From CAYLLN01 sp964384375 (GTDB lineage Bacteria; Planctomycetota; Planctomycetia; Pirellulales; Pirellulaceae), in contig CAYLLN010000019.1 of NCBI GenBank assembly GCA_964384375.1, positions 1-64,000 on the forward strand: a stretch of 64,000 nucleotides of DNA, read 5' to 3'. This document shows, one piece after another, positions 44,000 through 53,434 of this stretch. Numbering within the stretch: position 1 is the stretch's first letter; every line of letters begins with the position of its first letter. The notes below the pieces were generated by a model, which was given only the letters and a program-made list of their open reading frames with translations, was not told the DNA's origin and searched no databases. Made by a program: the position numbers and the translations under genes.

Positions 44000-46507
44000 C
44001 TACTCCTCCTTCGGCTTCCCCGGCGGCAGCGGCGAGTGGCCCAGCGCCGTTTCCACCGCTTCGGCAATACGGCAAAGCCGGCCGATGCAGCGGGCATTGA
44101 GCGACATGAGCCCGGTGAGCAAGTCGTCGGCCGCCTGATAAACCGAGCCAACTTCCTCAGCCGGCGGAATCATCGGCAGCAGGAACTGGCTGACGGCAAT
44201 CGGCCCCTTGGCATGGTCGAACGGGTAGTCGATCCCCGTGAACAGATTACGAATCGCCCCCGTCTGTTCACGCACGCGGCCGGAATAGTCGAGAATTTCG
44301 TGAATCAACGTTTCGTTCCGCTCCTGCCCCTCCAGGTGGCCGAGTAGTGCGACGAGTACGGCATTGCAGTTCCGCAGTTCCAAGATGCTCGCGTGGTGCG
44401 TGCCAACGTGCGTGACGATCGGCAATAGCCGCTGCGCCTCGGCGTGCATTGCCGGTGCATCGGGCAAGCGGGCGGCAAGTGTCGGATCGGAAAGGAGCAG
44501 GATTGCGGCACGAAGGCGGCGGCCAATCGCGTCCTCGAACGGTTCGAGCGACGCGTTCATTCGGTTGAGTTGGGCCAGGGCCCGGTCGCGCGCCAGCGAA
44601 GCGTCGCTGGTCGACGCGGGAGCGTGCTCGAATTTGTCGCGTTGCAGCCGGACATTGCTCATCAGGACCGAGCGGGCCTGCCGCGACTGGATCAGCCGCG
44701 TGTCTTCCTGGTCGTAAGGCTCCAGCGTGGAACAATACGCGGCCGAGCCGGCGGCCATGGCCTGCCGAGCGGCAACAAGCTCCTCGTGCCAGATCGCTGC
44801 CTGGGGCGCTGACCCAAACGGAAACACCGGCAGGCGGAGCGGACGCAGCCCCGTGAATCCGCCGGCGAAGTAGCGATCGCGGGCTTCGTCCACCGCTTGC
44901 TCTTGCTGCTGGCGGGCGAGCAAGTCGTCCGTCGGATTGAGCGACTTGGGGTCGATCGTCCGCCCGAAGACACTGCAGTAGAAATCCCACGTGACGTTTT
45001 TTCCCGCCGTGTCGAAATTGGCGAAGAGGACCGCCGCGGGAAGGTCGCTGCGAAACACTCCCGCTGCTTGCTCGGCACGGGCAGCAGCGACGCGGTCGGA
45101 ATCGGACGGATGCGTGTCGAACCAACTGGTCTTGGAATCGTCCTCTTTGGCGAGCCACTTTTTCATGCCGGGCGACGGATGCTCGACGCTGTACATCATG
45201 AGCCGCGGCAGATTATCGACGAGCCGCCCTTCGGCGTAGTAGTTGCCAAGCTCTCCCTGGGCGACATGCCACGCGAGGCCCAGTTGCCGCAGGCGACGGC
45301 AGGTCGATTCAAACGTCGCGCTGCCGGCCAAATGCGTCTCGTAGCGGTCGGCGTCGAACTCCATCTGCCGCAGCATGAACCCGGCAACGACGTGACCGAG
45401 AAACATCAGCCCCCAGAGAATCTTGCGAGTGATCCAGACACCACCGCGAGCGAGCCAGATGACCCACGCGATCCGCAGGTCCATGCCGTCGGTCGCCGTG
45501 GCGAGCCACTCGTCCCAGCTATCGCGCTCGTAAACGACGCGGACAAACCAGTGGTTGATCGAGCGGACGATGTACGTCAGCCGCATGCCGGTCCCCTGGC
45601 TGAAGTGGCCGAATTCGTGCGCCAGAATGCCGGCGAACTGCCGCAGCGACATGCCCGCGGCGAGCGGCATGCCGATGCGGAGCACCAGGTCGTTTCCGGT
45701 GATCAGGCTGAGCCAGCCGCGACGAAAGCCGGCCGAGGCGTTGATGTCGCAGTCGATGTCGATGCGGCGCGGGACCGGCGCCCGCACGAGCCGGCAGATG
45801 CGCTCGACGAACTCGAACAGCAGCGGGTCGCTCTGCGGGGTGATGCTGCGGCGTCGCCCCTCCTTGGCCGGCCGGGCAAAGAGGGGTTTGATCATGAAGA
45901 CGATGATGATTCCCGCGACAATGGCCGGGGCGATATAGGCCAAAAAGAGAAACACGGCCCCGCGGCCGCGAACCGCGGTGAGCATCACGTGATTATGTGC
46001 CAGATGCAGATACACGCCGTAACAGGCGAGCGCGATGATGCCGATATACGCCAGCGGCAGGAGGACCATGAACAGGGCAGTCAGCAGGATGCCGAGGCGA
46101 TATCGCAGCGTCGTCTTCTGCCGGGGAATCTCGCCGATGAAGCCGGCCATGACACGGGCGCGAACCTGCTCGGGTGTGAGCGGAGCGGGCTTGGTTGGAA
46201 CTGCGGGCCTCGGCGCAAGAGCTTTCGCGGCAAGTGCTGTCGCCGGTTTCGCCGGATGGGTTGGTGACGATTGCGCTGCGGGAGTGAAGCTCGGCCGACC
46301 TGCCGACATGCCTGGTGCGCTGGTCTTTGTTGTTGCTGCGGGCGCCGCTGCCGTGGGAACCGCCACTTGGCTTCGGTTGGCAAAGTCCACAGTGGCGGGA
46401 ATCTGCACGACGGATTGGCACTGGGGACATTTCCCACGCTTCCCCGCCCAATCATCACGCACGTCGAGCGAGTGCTGGCACTGGCCGCAAGTGACGCGGA
46501 TGGGCAA
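44000..46507 (-). CDS. Zinc-ribbon, membrane-bound M48 family metallopeptidase
   Basis: 835 residues. N-terminal zinc ribbon (CGQC at 7-10, CPQC at 28-31), an Ala/Pro-rich linker, and membrane segments (LLTALFMVLLPLAYIGIIAL and AVFLFLAYIAPAIVAGIIIV). HEFGH, the zinc-binding HExxH, is at about residue 297 (FAGILAHEFGHFSQGTG), and EFDADRYETHL gives the third ligand. This is the M48 (HtpX/Ste24-like) peptidase pattern. The long C-terminal half (about 450-835) is helical and has no known domain. Targets are probably membrane proteins; that is inference. Confidence 0.86.
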   Translation of the reverse strand: MPIRVTCGQCQHSLDVRDDWAGKRGKCPQCQSVVQIPATVDFANRSQVAVPTAAAPAATTKTSAPGMSAGRPSFTPAAQSSPTHPAKPATALAAKALAPRPAVPTKPAPLTPEQVRARVMAGFIGEIPRQKTTLRYRLGILLTALFMVLLPLAYIGIIALACYGVYLHLAHNHVMLTAVRGRGAVFLFLAYIAPAIVAGIIIVFMIKPLFARPAKEGRRRSITPQSDPLLFEFVERICRLVRAPVPRRIDIDCDINASAGFRRGWLSLITGNDLVLRIGMPLAAGMSLRQFAGILAHEFGHFSQGTGMRLTYIVRSINHWFVRVVYERDSWDEWLATATDGMDLRIAWVIWLARGGVWITRKILWGLMFLGHVVAGFMLRQMEFDADRYETHLAGSATFESTCRRLRQLGLAWHVAQGELGNYYAEGRLVDNLPRLMMYSVEHPSPGMKKWLAKEDDSKTSWFDTHPSDSDRVAAARAEQAAGVFRSDLPAAVLFANFDTAGKNVTWDFYCSVFGRTIDPKSLNPTDDLLARQQQEQAVDEARDRYFAGGFTGLRPLRLPVFPFGSAPQAAIWHEELVAARQAMAAGSAAYCSTLEPYDQEDTRLIQSRQARSVLMSNVRLQRDKFEHAPASTSDASLARDRALAQLNRMNASLEPFEDAIGRRLRAAILLLSDPTLAARLPDAPAMHAEAQRLLPIVTHVGTHHASILELRNCNAVLVALLGHLEGQERNETLIHEILDYSGRVREQTGAIRNLFTGIDYPFDHAKGPIAVSQFLLPMIPPAEEVGSVYQAADDLLTGLMSLNARCIGRLCRIAEAVETALGHSPLPPGKPKEE

Positions 46508-46519
46508 GGGAGTGCTCCT

Positions 46520-49500
46520 TTATCGCGGCGCAGCGAGCGGCGTGCGCGGCGTCGCCTGCGGCCAGATGGCGTGGTCCGGGCGCGCGACCAGCGGATCGAG
46601 TTTTTGGTTGTCGGGCATCTTCTCCGTCGGATCGGACGTGAGGAACGTCTCGCCCGGCAGGATCGATTGCGCATGACGGTAAATGATCGGCGGGAGCATG
46701 TTGTCGATCGCCTCGTCGCTGAGGAATTGCTTGTCGAGGAAATCGCGAGCGGCCTGCACTTTGTCGTCGGGAAACGTCGGGCTGGGGGGCGCGAAGATGT
46801 CGTACGGCCGGGCATAGCCGTCGTGGCGGTGGCACGGGATGCCGCTGTCGTCGATTACCGTCAGGCGGGCCTTGAACTCCATATCCGGGACGAACCAGAA
46901 CTTTTCCTTAATCTCTTCCACGCCGCGAGCAATGACCACGGCTTCTTTGGGAATCGCCAGCTTGCGACCGGAATCAAACGAGACAGCAACGATCGAAAGC
47001 TGCGACTTGGCTGCCGGATCGACCGTGACACCGCGGGCGGCAAGTGCTTTCTGACAGGCGGTGACGACGCGATCTTCCAAATGTCCGAGACCCGCCCCCT
47101 TCAGATCGACGAGCAGCCGCACGCTTGCCCCTGGACCGAGGGCATATTGATTCGGCGGGCGAATCGCGGCAGTTTTCGCGCGGACTTCGGGGCCGTTGAT
47201 CGTGGCTGGCATCAGTTCGACCGACTGGCTCGGCTTGGCATAGTAATTGTTGCAGTGCCATAGTCTGCCATCCGGTGAGTTGTCAGCGGCGAGCTCATCG
47301 CGGTCGAGGACGTATCGCCAGGCGAGAATGCTCCGCTCGGCGTCGAAGAGCGTGCAGGCGTCGAGGAGCATCGTTCCATCGCGGCGGCACAGGGTGTGAT
47401 GCATCCGCTCGAAGGGATAATTCGGCCAGGGATGATGCTTGACAGCGGCGGTCGGTGCGACCGTGGTAGCGATGAGCTTGCCCGTGGCTAGATCGAACCG
47501 CTGCAAAATCGCCCCTTGTTGTCCCTGGAAAGCCCAGACATAGAGCTCCTTGCCGTCGTCCCGGAACGCACAGCGAATGAGGTCGCTGCGCGGGGCGAGC
47601 GCGATGCGCCCTTGCGCCGCGCCGGTGCGTGCGTCGAGCAGGTCGATCCCCGTGTTCCGCACCAAGGCCAGCGTGCGCCGCCCCGGACTAAGCATTGGAA
47701 TCGAGTGCTTCGCAACCCCTTCTGTTTCATAGACGGCACTGCACTCCGGCACCTTCCAGCCGATCAGCCGGCCGCTCTTGCTAAGGGTGACGGCCTGATC
47801 GTCGCCGACCATCGCGGCCCAGGCGAGCGACTTGAGCGAACCGGTCTGCCGGGCGTTGTCGGTCACGTCCGCGTCGGCATACGGCCGCCAACCCGCGAGG
47901 TGCTTCTTCGGATTGAAGCCGACGAGATCGAGCCGTTCATTGCGGGTTGGTGCGTCGGGATACGCGAGCAGTGCTGCGTGGCCGCTCTGGCTCACGTCGG
48001 CGAGGCGGTATGGATCGTGAATCTTTAGCCGGTCCGATTTCGCCTTGCTCCGCGTATCGAACTGCTGCAGCCACGTTGTCTTCTCGCTGTTAACCTCCTC
48101 GGACTTGATGACGATGACCTTGCCCGATTCCGGCCCGGCAAAGCGGACGTGGCGGACCTTTTCGTGGCCATCGGCGATCTCAATCCGGTCGCGCAGTCCC
48201 TCGGCATAGGCCACGCCGTAGATCGGGACATTCCAGGGCACATCACTGGCCAGGTTCGGCAGCTTCACGACGGCGTCGCGGCGAATGTCGGTCCGCGGCG
48301 GCAAGATCGCATCGATTGCCTCCCCCTCCCCTTGCACCTGAGCGATCGCTTTGTCGATTGCCTCCTTGGGAAGGGGCATCGTGAAGAGATAGTCGTCGTT
48401 TTCGCTGTCGCGGCCGATCGTGAGCATGTCCCACGGGCGAATGATCCGCCGCGGTGCATCGAGGTCGCTGTTCCACGGCATGGTGAGCAGATCCTTGCCG
48501 GTGTTTGCGTCGAGCAGCACGGAGCCGGCGACTTGAATCCCCAGGCCGTCGGGGGTCCAGTCGAGGCGGTTCTCGTGCTCCTCGTCGTTCCGGCCGGAAT
48601 GCCAGTTCGTCGTCGATTCGAGCAGTCGCTCGAAGACGACGCCCCCTGAGCGAGCATCAAGGCAAACCACCATGCCGCTGCCGCCGGCTTTGAGGACCGC
48701 GGCCAGTCGCGTGCCGTCGGGGGAGAACGCAATGCCGGCCGTTTCGATCGAGCTGAGGTCGATGGCCCGGCCAAAAAGGCTGATGTACTCGCGCTTGGCG
48801 AGGTATTCGAGCGACCGCTCGCCGAGAATTTTGCCGGCAGCCGGATCGACGATCTTGATGGTCGTGTTGCAGAGCATCGCCAGCAGTTTGCCGCCGGGGC
48901 TGGGGGCGATGCACCGCTCGTCGGTCGAAAGATACTCGTCGTGGACGACGAATTGCCCGTGCTGCTCCCCGGTCCGCACATCCCACGTCGTGAGCAGCGT
49001 TTCGCGATCGCCGTTATGCACCGTCACCAGCCGATGTGGTCCGACGAAAGTGAACAGGTCGAAGCCCCATTTCCCGTTCGTCAGAATGCAGGTCCGCTCG
49101 CCCGTGGCAAACGACCAGACGCCGGTGACGCGTTCGCCTCCCATTTCGTCGGCAATGTAGCGGCCGTCGGGACTCACCACTGGATAGAGGCCCCGAATCT
49201 CGTCGGTAATCGTCTTGCCGATTGGCTTGCCGGTGCCCAGATCGATCGCTGTGTGCTGCCACTTGCCGTCGTTGGTCGAGCGGAGGACACAGAACCGTGA
49301 CGGCCCCGGCGGAAAGATCAACTCGTGGCTGCCGTCCGCAAGCTTGATTTCGATCTTGCCACTCTTGACCGTCGGCATTGCAGCAGGTGGATCGGCAGGA
49401 ATCTCCCAGCGGGCTTCGCGCTCGCTCCTCAGTGCCGTTTCGGGATCGCTGTCTGCGATGGCGACTGCGGGCTCGTCGGGTGTCGGCTTTTCGGTGACCG

Positions 49501-51130
49501 GCACGGGCGTAGGTGGATCGGGCTTGATAACGATGACTTTAGGCGTCGCCTCTGTTGGAGGCTTCAATTGCGAGGAAGTTTCATCGGCCGGTGCCGTTTC
49601 CGCTGGTTCCTTCGGCAGATCGGCAGCGGCGATCTGCGCCCGCGAAGGTTCGATGGGGGGCGGGACTGAGGCCAACCGCTTTGCCAATGGCGACACGGCG
49701 TAGGTCTTCTCCTTGGAAGCGACACCGCGCTGGTGAAGAACGAGGTCGTCCTCCACGATCCGGCACCAGGCGTGCGATGCGACGGCATCGTCGTGGCGAA
49801 TGGCATCGACGAGCTTGCCGCTGGTGGCGTCGATCAAGTCCTGCCCGCAGAAGAGCAGGTATTTGCCCGATGCCGACCATTCCAGCCGCTGGCCGGAATA
49901 GGCGATTTGATTCCCCTTCAAGTCGCCCGAGTACGCTTGGCCCGGCCGTGTCTCGCCGGTTGCCAGGTCGATCACCGAAAGCTGATAGTCGGGCTCTGCT
50001 TTACACATGCGCGCCAGCCGCCTGCCGTCAGGAGAAAAGGCGAGTCCCGGCCACAAGCCGCCACCGGAGTAAGCTCGGTCGCCGACGAGCTTCCCCGAAT
50101 GCAAGTCCCACACCAGCAGCCGCTCACCCTGCTGCGTGAGAAGGGCGGCATAGCGCCCTCCGGGACTAGTCGCCAGCGTTGCCGGATCGAACCGCTCGTT
50201 GTCCACCGGAACATGGCGAATCGCCAGCAGCTTTGCATCTGGCTGAATCAGATCGTGAAGTTGCAGAGTCAGTTCACCTCGCTCATCGACATGAGCCGCG
50301 ACCATCCGGCGAAATCCGGCAATGCCAAACCCAAACTTGTTCTCGGCGGCGTCAGGGAGCGTGATCGTCGCTTGCAACTTCCCTTCCAGTGGCAGGAAGA
50401 CATGGATCGTCGGAGGCGTTGCCTCCTTCTCGGCCGCGATGAAGAAGGCACCCGACGGCGAAAGGTCGCGAAAATGAGCCCGATGATCGAGTTGCTGACG
50501 GCTGACGACTCCGTCACCATGCGGCTCGCCCGTCGTCAAGTCATACACTCGAAAGAGTTTGCCACCCCCTTCGCCCCGCTCTTCGGCGATCGCGTAGTGT
50601 CCCGGCTGGCGCGAAAAGAAGAGCCGTCCGGGGAGGACGGCATTCGGATCGACCTGCGTCACCGCGAGCGAAGCATCCTCCGGTGGATCGGGCTGCACGT
50701 TCCAAGCTGGCGGCGCAGCAACCACCGGCTCGCGCACATTAGGTCCGACATGCGGCGGCGGCACGAGCGGCTGATTCAGCGAGTGATTGGGCGGCAGGCC
50801 GTTGTCGCCTTGACTAATCAGATTGAACAAGCCGACCAGCGCGACCAAGAGCACCAGGCCCGCACCAACCACCCCGGCGCCGATCAAGAGCGCTTTGTTG
50901 TTCGGGGCGGCTGACTCTTGGCTAAACGCCGGGGTGGCTGGGGGCGAGTGCAACGAGACCCCGGCAACCGGCGTCGAACGATCTTCGACCGCAGCCAATC
51001 CGCTGGGCTCGCCCTGTAAAGGGACATCCACCACATTCCCACACCCGCCGCACCGCGCCTGCTGGCCCGCAAACTCATCCGGAGCGACAAACTCGCTCGC
51101 ACAAATCGGGCAGTGAAACGAAATCGCCAT
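46520..51130 (-). CDS. Giant WD40-like protein with zinc ribbon and one membrane helix
   Basis: 1536 residues from ATG 51130; the frame extends to 51199. The start MAISFHCPICASEFVAPDEF has a zinc ribbon (CPIC, then CGGC) like the two protease genes downstream. A membrane helix (about 80-105, ALLIGAGVVGAGLVLLVALV) follows, then many propeller-like repeats such as SPGGRYAALLTQQGERLLVW, FSPDGRRLARMC and FSPDGTRLAAVLK. Two Pro/Thr-rich linkers divide the repeats. It probably anchors a large beta-propeller domain in the membrane. The C-terminal 250 residues are different and unidentified. Confidence 0.75.
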   Translation of the reverse strand: MAISFHCPICASEFVAPDEFAGQQARCGGCGNVVDVPLQGEPSGLAAVEDRSTPVAGVSLHSPPATPAFSQESAAPNNKALLIGAGVVGAGLVLLVALVGLFNLISQGDNGLPPNHSLNQPLVPPPHVGPNVREPVVAAPPAWNVQPDPPEDASLAVTQVDPNAVLPGRLFFSRQPGHYAIAEERGEGGGKLFRVYDLTTGEPHGDGVVSRQQLDHRAHFRDLSPSGAFFIAAEKEATPPTIHVFLPLEGKLQATITLPDAAENKFGFGIAGFRRMVAAHVDERGELTLQLHDLIQPDAKLLAIRHVPVDNERFDPATLATSPGGRYAALLTQQGERLLVWDLHSGKLVGDRAYSGGGLWPGLAFSPDGRRLARMCKAEPDYQLSVIDLATGETRPGQAYSGDLKGNQIAYSGQRLEWSASGKYLLFCGQDLIDATSGKLVDAIRHDDAVASHAWCRIVEDDLVLHQRGVASKEKTYAVSPLAKRLASVPPPIEPSRAQIAAADLPKEPAETAPADETSSQLKPPTEATPKVIVIKPDPPTPVPVTEKPTPDEPAVAIADSDPETALRSEREARWEIPADPPAAMPTVKSGKIEIKLADGSHELIFPPGPSRFCVLRSTNDGKWQHTAIDLGTGKPIGKTITDEIRGLYPVVSPDGRYIADEMGGERVTGVWSFATGERTCILTNGKWGFDLFTFVGPHRLVTVHNGDRETLLTTWDVRTGEQHGQFVVHDEYLSTDERCIAPSPGGKLLAMLCNTTIKIVDPAAGKILGERSLEYLAKREYISLFGRAIDLSSIETAGIAFSPDGTRLAAVLKAGGSGMVVCLDARSGGVVFERLLESTTNWHSGRNDEEHENRLDWTPDGLGIQVAGSVLLDANTGKDLLTMPWNSDLDAPRRIIRPWDMLTIGRDSENDDYLFTMPLPKEAIDKAIAQVQGEGEAIDAILPPRTDIRRDAVVKLPNLASDVPWNVPIYGVAYAEGLRDRIEIADGHEKVRHVRFAGPESGKVIVIKSEEVNSEKTTWLQQFDTRSKAKSDRLKIHDPYRLADVSQSGHAALLAYPDAPTRNERLDLVGFNPKKHLAGWRPYADADVTDNARQTGSLKSLAWAAMVGDDQAVTLSKSGRLIGWKVPECSAVYETEGVAKHSIPMLSPGRRTLALVRNTGIDLLDARTGAAQGRIALAPRSDLIRCAFRDDGKELYVWAFQGQQGAILQRFDLATGKLIATTVAPTAAVKHHPWPNYPFERMHHTLCRRDGTMLLDACTLFDAERSILAWRYVLDRDELAADNSPDGRLWHCNNYYAKPSQSVELMPATINGPEVRAKTAAIRPPNQYALGPGASVRLLVDLKGAGLGHLEDRVVTACQKALAARGVTVDPAAKSQLSIVAVSFDSGRKLAIPKEAVVIARGVEEIKEKFWFVPDMEFKARLTVIDDSGIPCHRHDGYARPYDIFAPPSPTFPDDKVQAARDFLDKQFLSDEAIDNMLPPIIYRHAQSILPGETFLTSDPTEKMPDNQKLDPLVARPDHAIWPQATPRTPLAAPR

Positions 51131-51759
51131 CGCCTGGTGGTCCCAAGTCGCCCAAAAATACCCCACGGCCAGACTAACAATCGCGCCGCCGACAAGCAAT
51201 CACGAACTTTTTGCGGCGAATTTTCCCCTGCCACTGGAGAACTGCCAGCAGCGGCAAACTTTGCGCTCGCGCCACGACACGATGTTAAACCTTGCCGTCT
51301 GGCGGCGACTTTGACCGTAGTATCGCCGGCGCGCCCGCCGCACGACCGGCAAGGTTTCTCCTGTTTCCGGCAGCGTCAAATCTTGCCCGCGCGTCGCCGT
51401 AAACCGTGCCCGGAAAATTGTTTGCGTGCGTTCAAGCAAACTCCGCAAGCGCGACGATACGGTTTGTGTCGCTGGATGCTGGGCGGCGCCATGATGGCTC
51501 CACCGACCATGCATCAGGTGAACCGGAGCGGATTTGGGCCAACGATTGGCCTGACCGGTTCTGGCGAAATCGCCAACCCCCGTGCGAGACAACGACACCC
51601 CTTCTCGCACACCTGGCCTACCCCAAATCGCACACCCCAATAAATCTTGCCTTCGATTGGATCGGAGGCAGGGTTGGTCCAACGTGGCTCGCCACGTATC
51701 CGGCCGGACCGGGACTGCGCCAGTTCGAGATGGTTCCATCGTTTAGGAGACGTCGCTCA
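51131..51759. other. Divergent promoter region, no gene recognised
   Basis: About 630 bases between the WD40-like gene and the Cys-rich gene. Open frames here have no credible start or family. It should hold both promoters; the AGGAG at about 51745-51749 belongs to the Cys-rich gene. Confidence 0.5.
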
Positions 51760-52482
51760 ATGAAATGGACCTCGCTTCTCGCTTCGTTGGTACTCGGCCT
51801 CGCCGTTTGTACCCAAGGTTACTCGTTCGAGCTGCTCGACATGATGCTCGGCTCGAGCGGCTGCGGCTGTGAAAGCAGCTGCTGCGAAACGAAATGCTGC
51901 AAGTCGCGCTGCAAGAGCCGCTGCTGCAACAATGGTTGCGGCAACGGTTGCGCGAAAGCGGCACCCAGCTGCGCCGCCCCAAGCTGCGCCGCTCCTGCTT
52001 GTGCGGCTCCCGCCCCCACCTGTGCCGCCCCCGCCCCGACCTGTGCCGCTCCGGCCCCGTCGTGCGGTGCTGAACCGTCTTGCGACGGTGGCAAGGCTGC
52101 CTGCGGCAACGGTTGCTGCAAGAAGAGCTGCTGCGATCGCGGCTGCCTCCTCGACCGCATCTTTGCTTGCAACAAGTGCTGCCCGAACAAGTGCAGCATC
52201 GGTGGCTGCCACAATCGCTGCAATCGCGGCTGCAACAAGGGTTGCGGCTGTGGCAACGGCTGTGCGAAGGCCGCTCCGAGCTGCGGTGCTCCGGCTTGTG
52301 CCGCTCCTGCCCCCACGTGCGCTGCCCCGGCTCCGGCCTGCGGCTGCGACGCTCCCGCCGGCAAGGCCCCGGCCGTCGGTGGCGATGTCGCCCCGATGCC
52401 GCCGGCCCCGGTGGTTGATCCTTCTGCGTTCATTCCGACTCAGCGTCGGGTCGTTCAGGCCTCGAGCAGCCTGGTCCGCTAG
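51760..52482 (+). CDS. Secreted Cys-rich protein with Ala/Pro repeats
   Basis: 240 residues. AGGAG lies 10 bases before ATG 51760. A signal peptide (MKWTSLLASLVLGLAVCTQG) is followed by two similar halves. Each has a Cys-dense block (for example CCETKCCKSRCKSRCC and HNRCNRGCNKGCGCGNGC), the string CAKAAPSC, and an APTCAAPAPTC run. I count about 40 cysteines. Such proteins are known in planctomycetes, but the role (cell-wall cross-linking, metal binding, surface) is not known. The C-terminus is PAPVVDPSAFIPTQRRVVQA, Cys-free. Confidence 0.8.
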   Translation: MKWTSLLASLVLGLAVCTQGYSFELLDMMLGSSGCGCESSCCETKCCKSRCKSRCCNNGCGNGCAKAAPSCAAPSCAAPACAAPAPTCAAPAPTCAAPAPSCGAEPSCDGGKAACGNGCCKKSCCDRGCLLDRIFACNKCCPNKCSIGGCHNRCNRGCNKGCGCGNGCAKAAPSCGAPACAAPAPTCAAPAPACGCDAPAGKAPAVGGDVAPMPPAPVVDPSAFIPTQRRVVQASSSLVR

Positions 52483-52515
52483 GCTGATTTGCGGCTAAGA
52501 GACTTCGACAACTAC

Positions 52516-52560
52516 AGCGGCCTGGCCGGGCTCGTCCCTGCCAGGCCGCTTTTATTTCTT
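52516..52560 (+). terminator. Intrinsic terminator of the Cys-rich gene
   Basis: A perfect 11-bp stem AGCGGCCTGGC (52516-52526) and GCCAGGCCGCT (52540-52550) with a 13-base loop is followed by TTTATTTCTT. It starts 33 bases after the stop codon. This is the clearest intrinsic terminator in the window. Confidence 0.9.
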
Positions 52561-52572
52561 GAGCCCGCTTAA

Positions 52573-52598
52573 GTAGTAGGCACATTCCGTGTGCCGTC
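52573..52598. repeat. Dispersed hairpin repeat (copy of 38013-38038)
   Basis: A GGCACA-TTCCG-TGTGCC hairpin in non-coding DNA, nearly identical to the copy inside the polyprenyl synthase gene. Confidence 0.7.
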
Positions 52599-52638
52599 AG
52601 CACGTCTCGCCGGCCCGGCGGGACTTACCTCCCAAAGC

Positions 52639-52686
52639 CGCGACCAGTGGTCGCGTGGAATAACAGAGCCGCGACCAGTGGTCGCG
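52639..52686. repeat. Two palindromic repeats CGCGACCA-G-TGGTCGCG
   Basis: Copies at 52639-52655 and 52670-52686, flanked by related GGCCCGGCGGG sequences at about 52610 and 52750. They separate the Cys-rich gene terminator from the orphan RHS piece. Confidence 0.85.
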
Positions 52687-52790
52687 CGTCCTGCCGAACG
52701 TGGGGCATCTTGCCTGCCAGTACATCCCGCAGACAAAGTAGATCCTGCCGGCCCGGCGGGATTTCTTCGCTCACCGAGACATACCTCCGA

Positions 52791-53006
52791 GGTGGTGACG
52801 GCGCTGGCGGCGGGCCAGGCCCCATCAACCTGCCGCACCGCCACGAGCCGGTCGAGCTGATCGTAGTCGTACTTGGTCAGCCGGCCGGCCGCATCGATCC
52901 GGGCGAGAACGTTGCCGACGGCATCATAAACGGTGTGCCACTCCGGCTTGGCGAGCGACCCGCCCCCGTCGGGATCGGCCTGCAAGACGGTGACGAGGCG
53001 ATTCAG
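52791..53006 (-). pseudogene. Displaced fragment of RHS repeat gene
   Basis: About 215 bases that match 57169-57384 of the RHS gene at roughly 86% identity by hand alignment (28 differences over some 206 positions). It encodes ADPDGGGSLAKPEWHTVYDA and GRLTKYDYDQLDRLVAVRQV on the minus strand. The match stops abruptly at both ends, with no start or stop for its own gene. It is a relic or an orphan RHS cassette downstream of the full gene. Confidence 0.8.
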
Positions 53007-53434
53007 GAGCCACTACTGGCTGCTGACCACGCATCACTTCCTGGTGTATTTCTATTTACTATGCCATGCCACGACAAACTGGCGTGCTTATACGGTTAAT
53101 ACTGGCGGGAACGCTAATAATCGGTAAGTGCTTTGCAGTGAAAAGGATGCATCGTTTATTAGCGCTACCGAATTGCAAAATCGGACGAATATTAGCAGCC
53201 GCACCCCCCTTGGTCTTTTTCTCGGTCGCAAGAGACGCGAGCGACCTACCTACCACCGCGTGCATGGCCGTTCTATACAGATGCGCCAGCGGTCTGAATT
53301 ATTGCATCCTTCCTTCGAAAAACAATGATCGCCCCCGCACCGCCGCGAGGGGAAACAAACTAACTACCGACGTCTGGGGCGACTTATTTTCAGAGTGAAA
53401 AGAAGTGGCCGTAGTGCAGCCGGACTGCATGTGC
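53007..53434. other. AT-richer remnant region
   Basis: About 430 bases between the RHS fragment and the candidate immunity gene. I count 25 of 60 G+C in 53041-53100, far below the flanks. Short frames on both strands have no family resemblance. It may be decayed toxin or immunity DNA. Confidence 0.5.

Noticed and set aside
44897..46267. Plus-strand frame of 456 codons opposite the M48 peptidase
   Set aside because: HExxH and zinc ribbon on the minus strand identify the real gene.
22196..52686. Palindromic repeats as a CRISPR array
   Set aside because: Copies are dispersed over 30 kb, singly or in pairs, without regular unique spacers or cas genes.
52569..52985. Minus-strand frame with RHS-like start as an independent gene
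   Set aside because: The RHS part is a truncated duplicate and the rest reads through palindromic repeats, so it is a fragment and not a functional gene.
53066..53398. Plus-strand 110-codon frame in the AT-rich region
   Set aside because: No ribosome binding site, no family; overlaps other equally weak frames.
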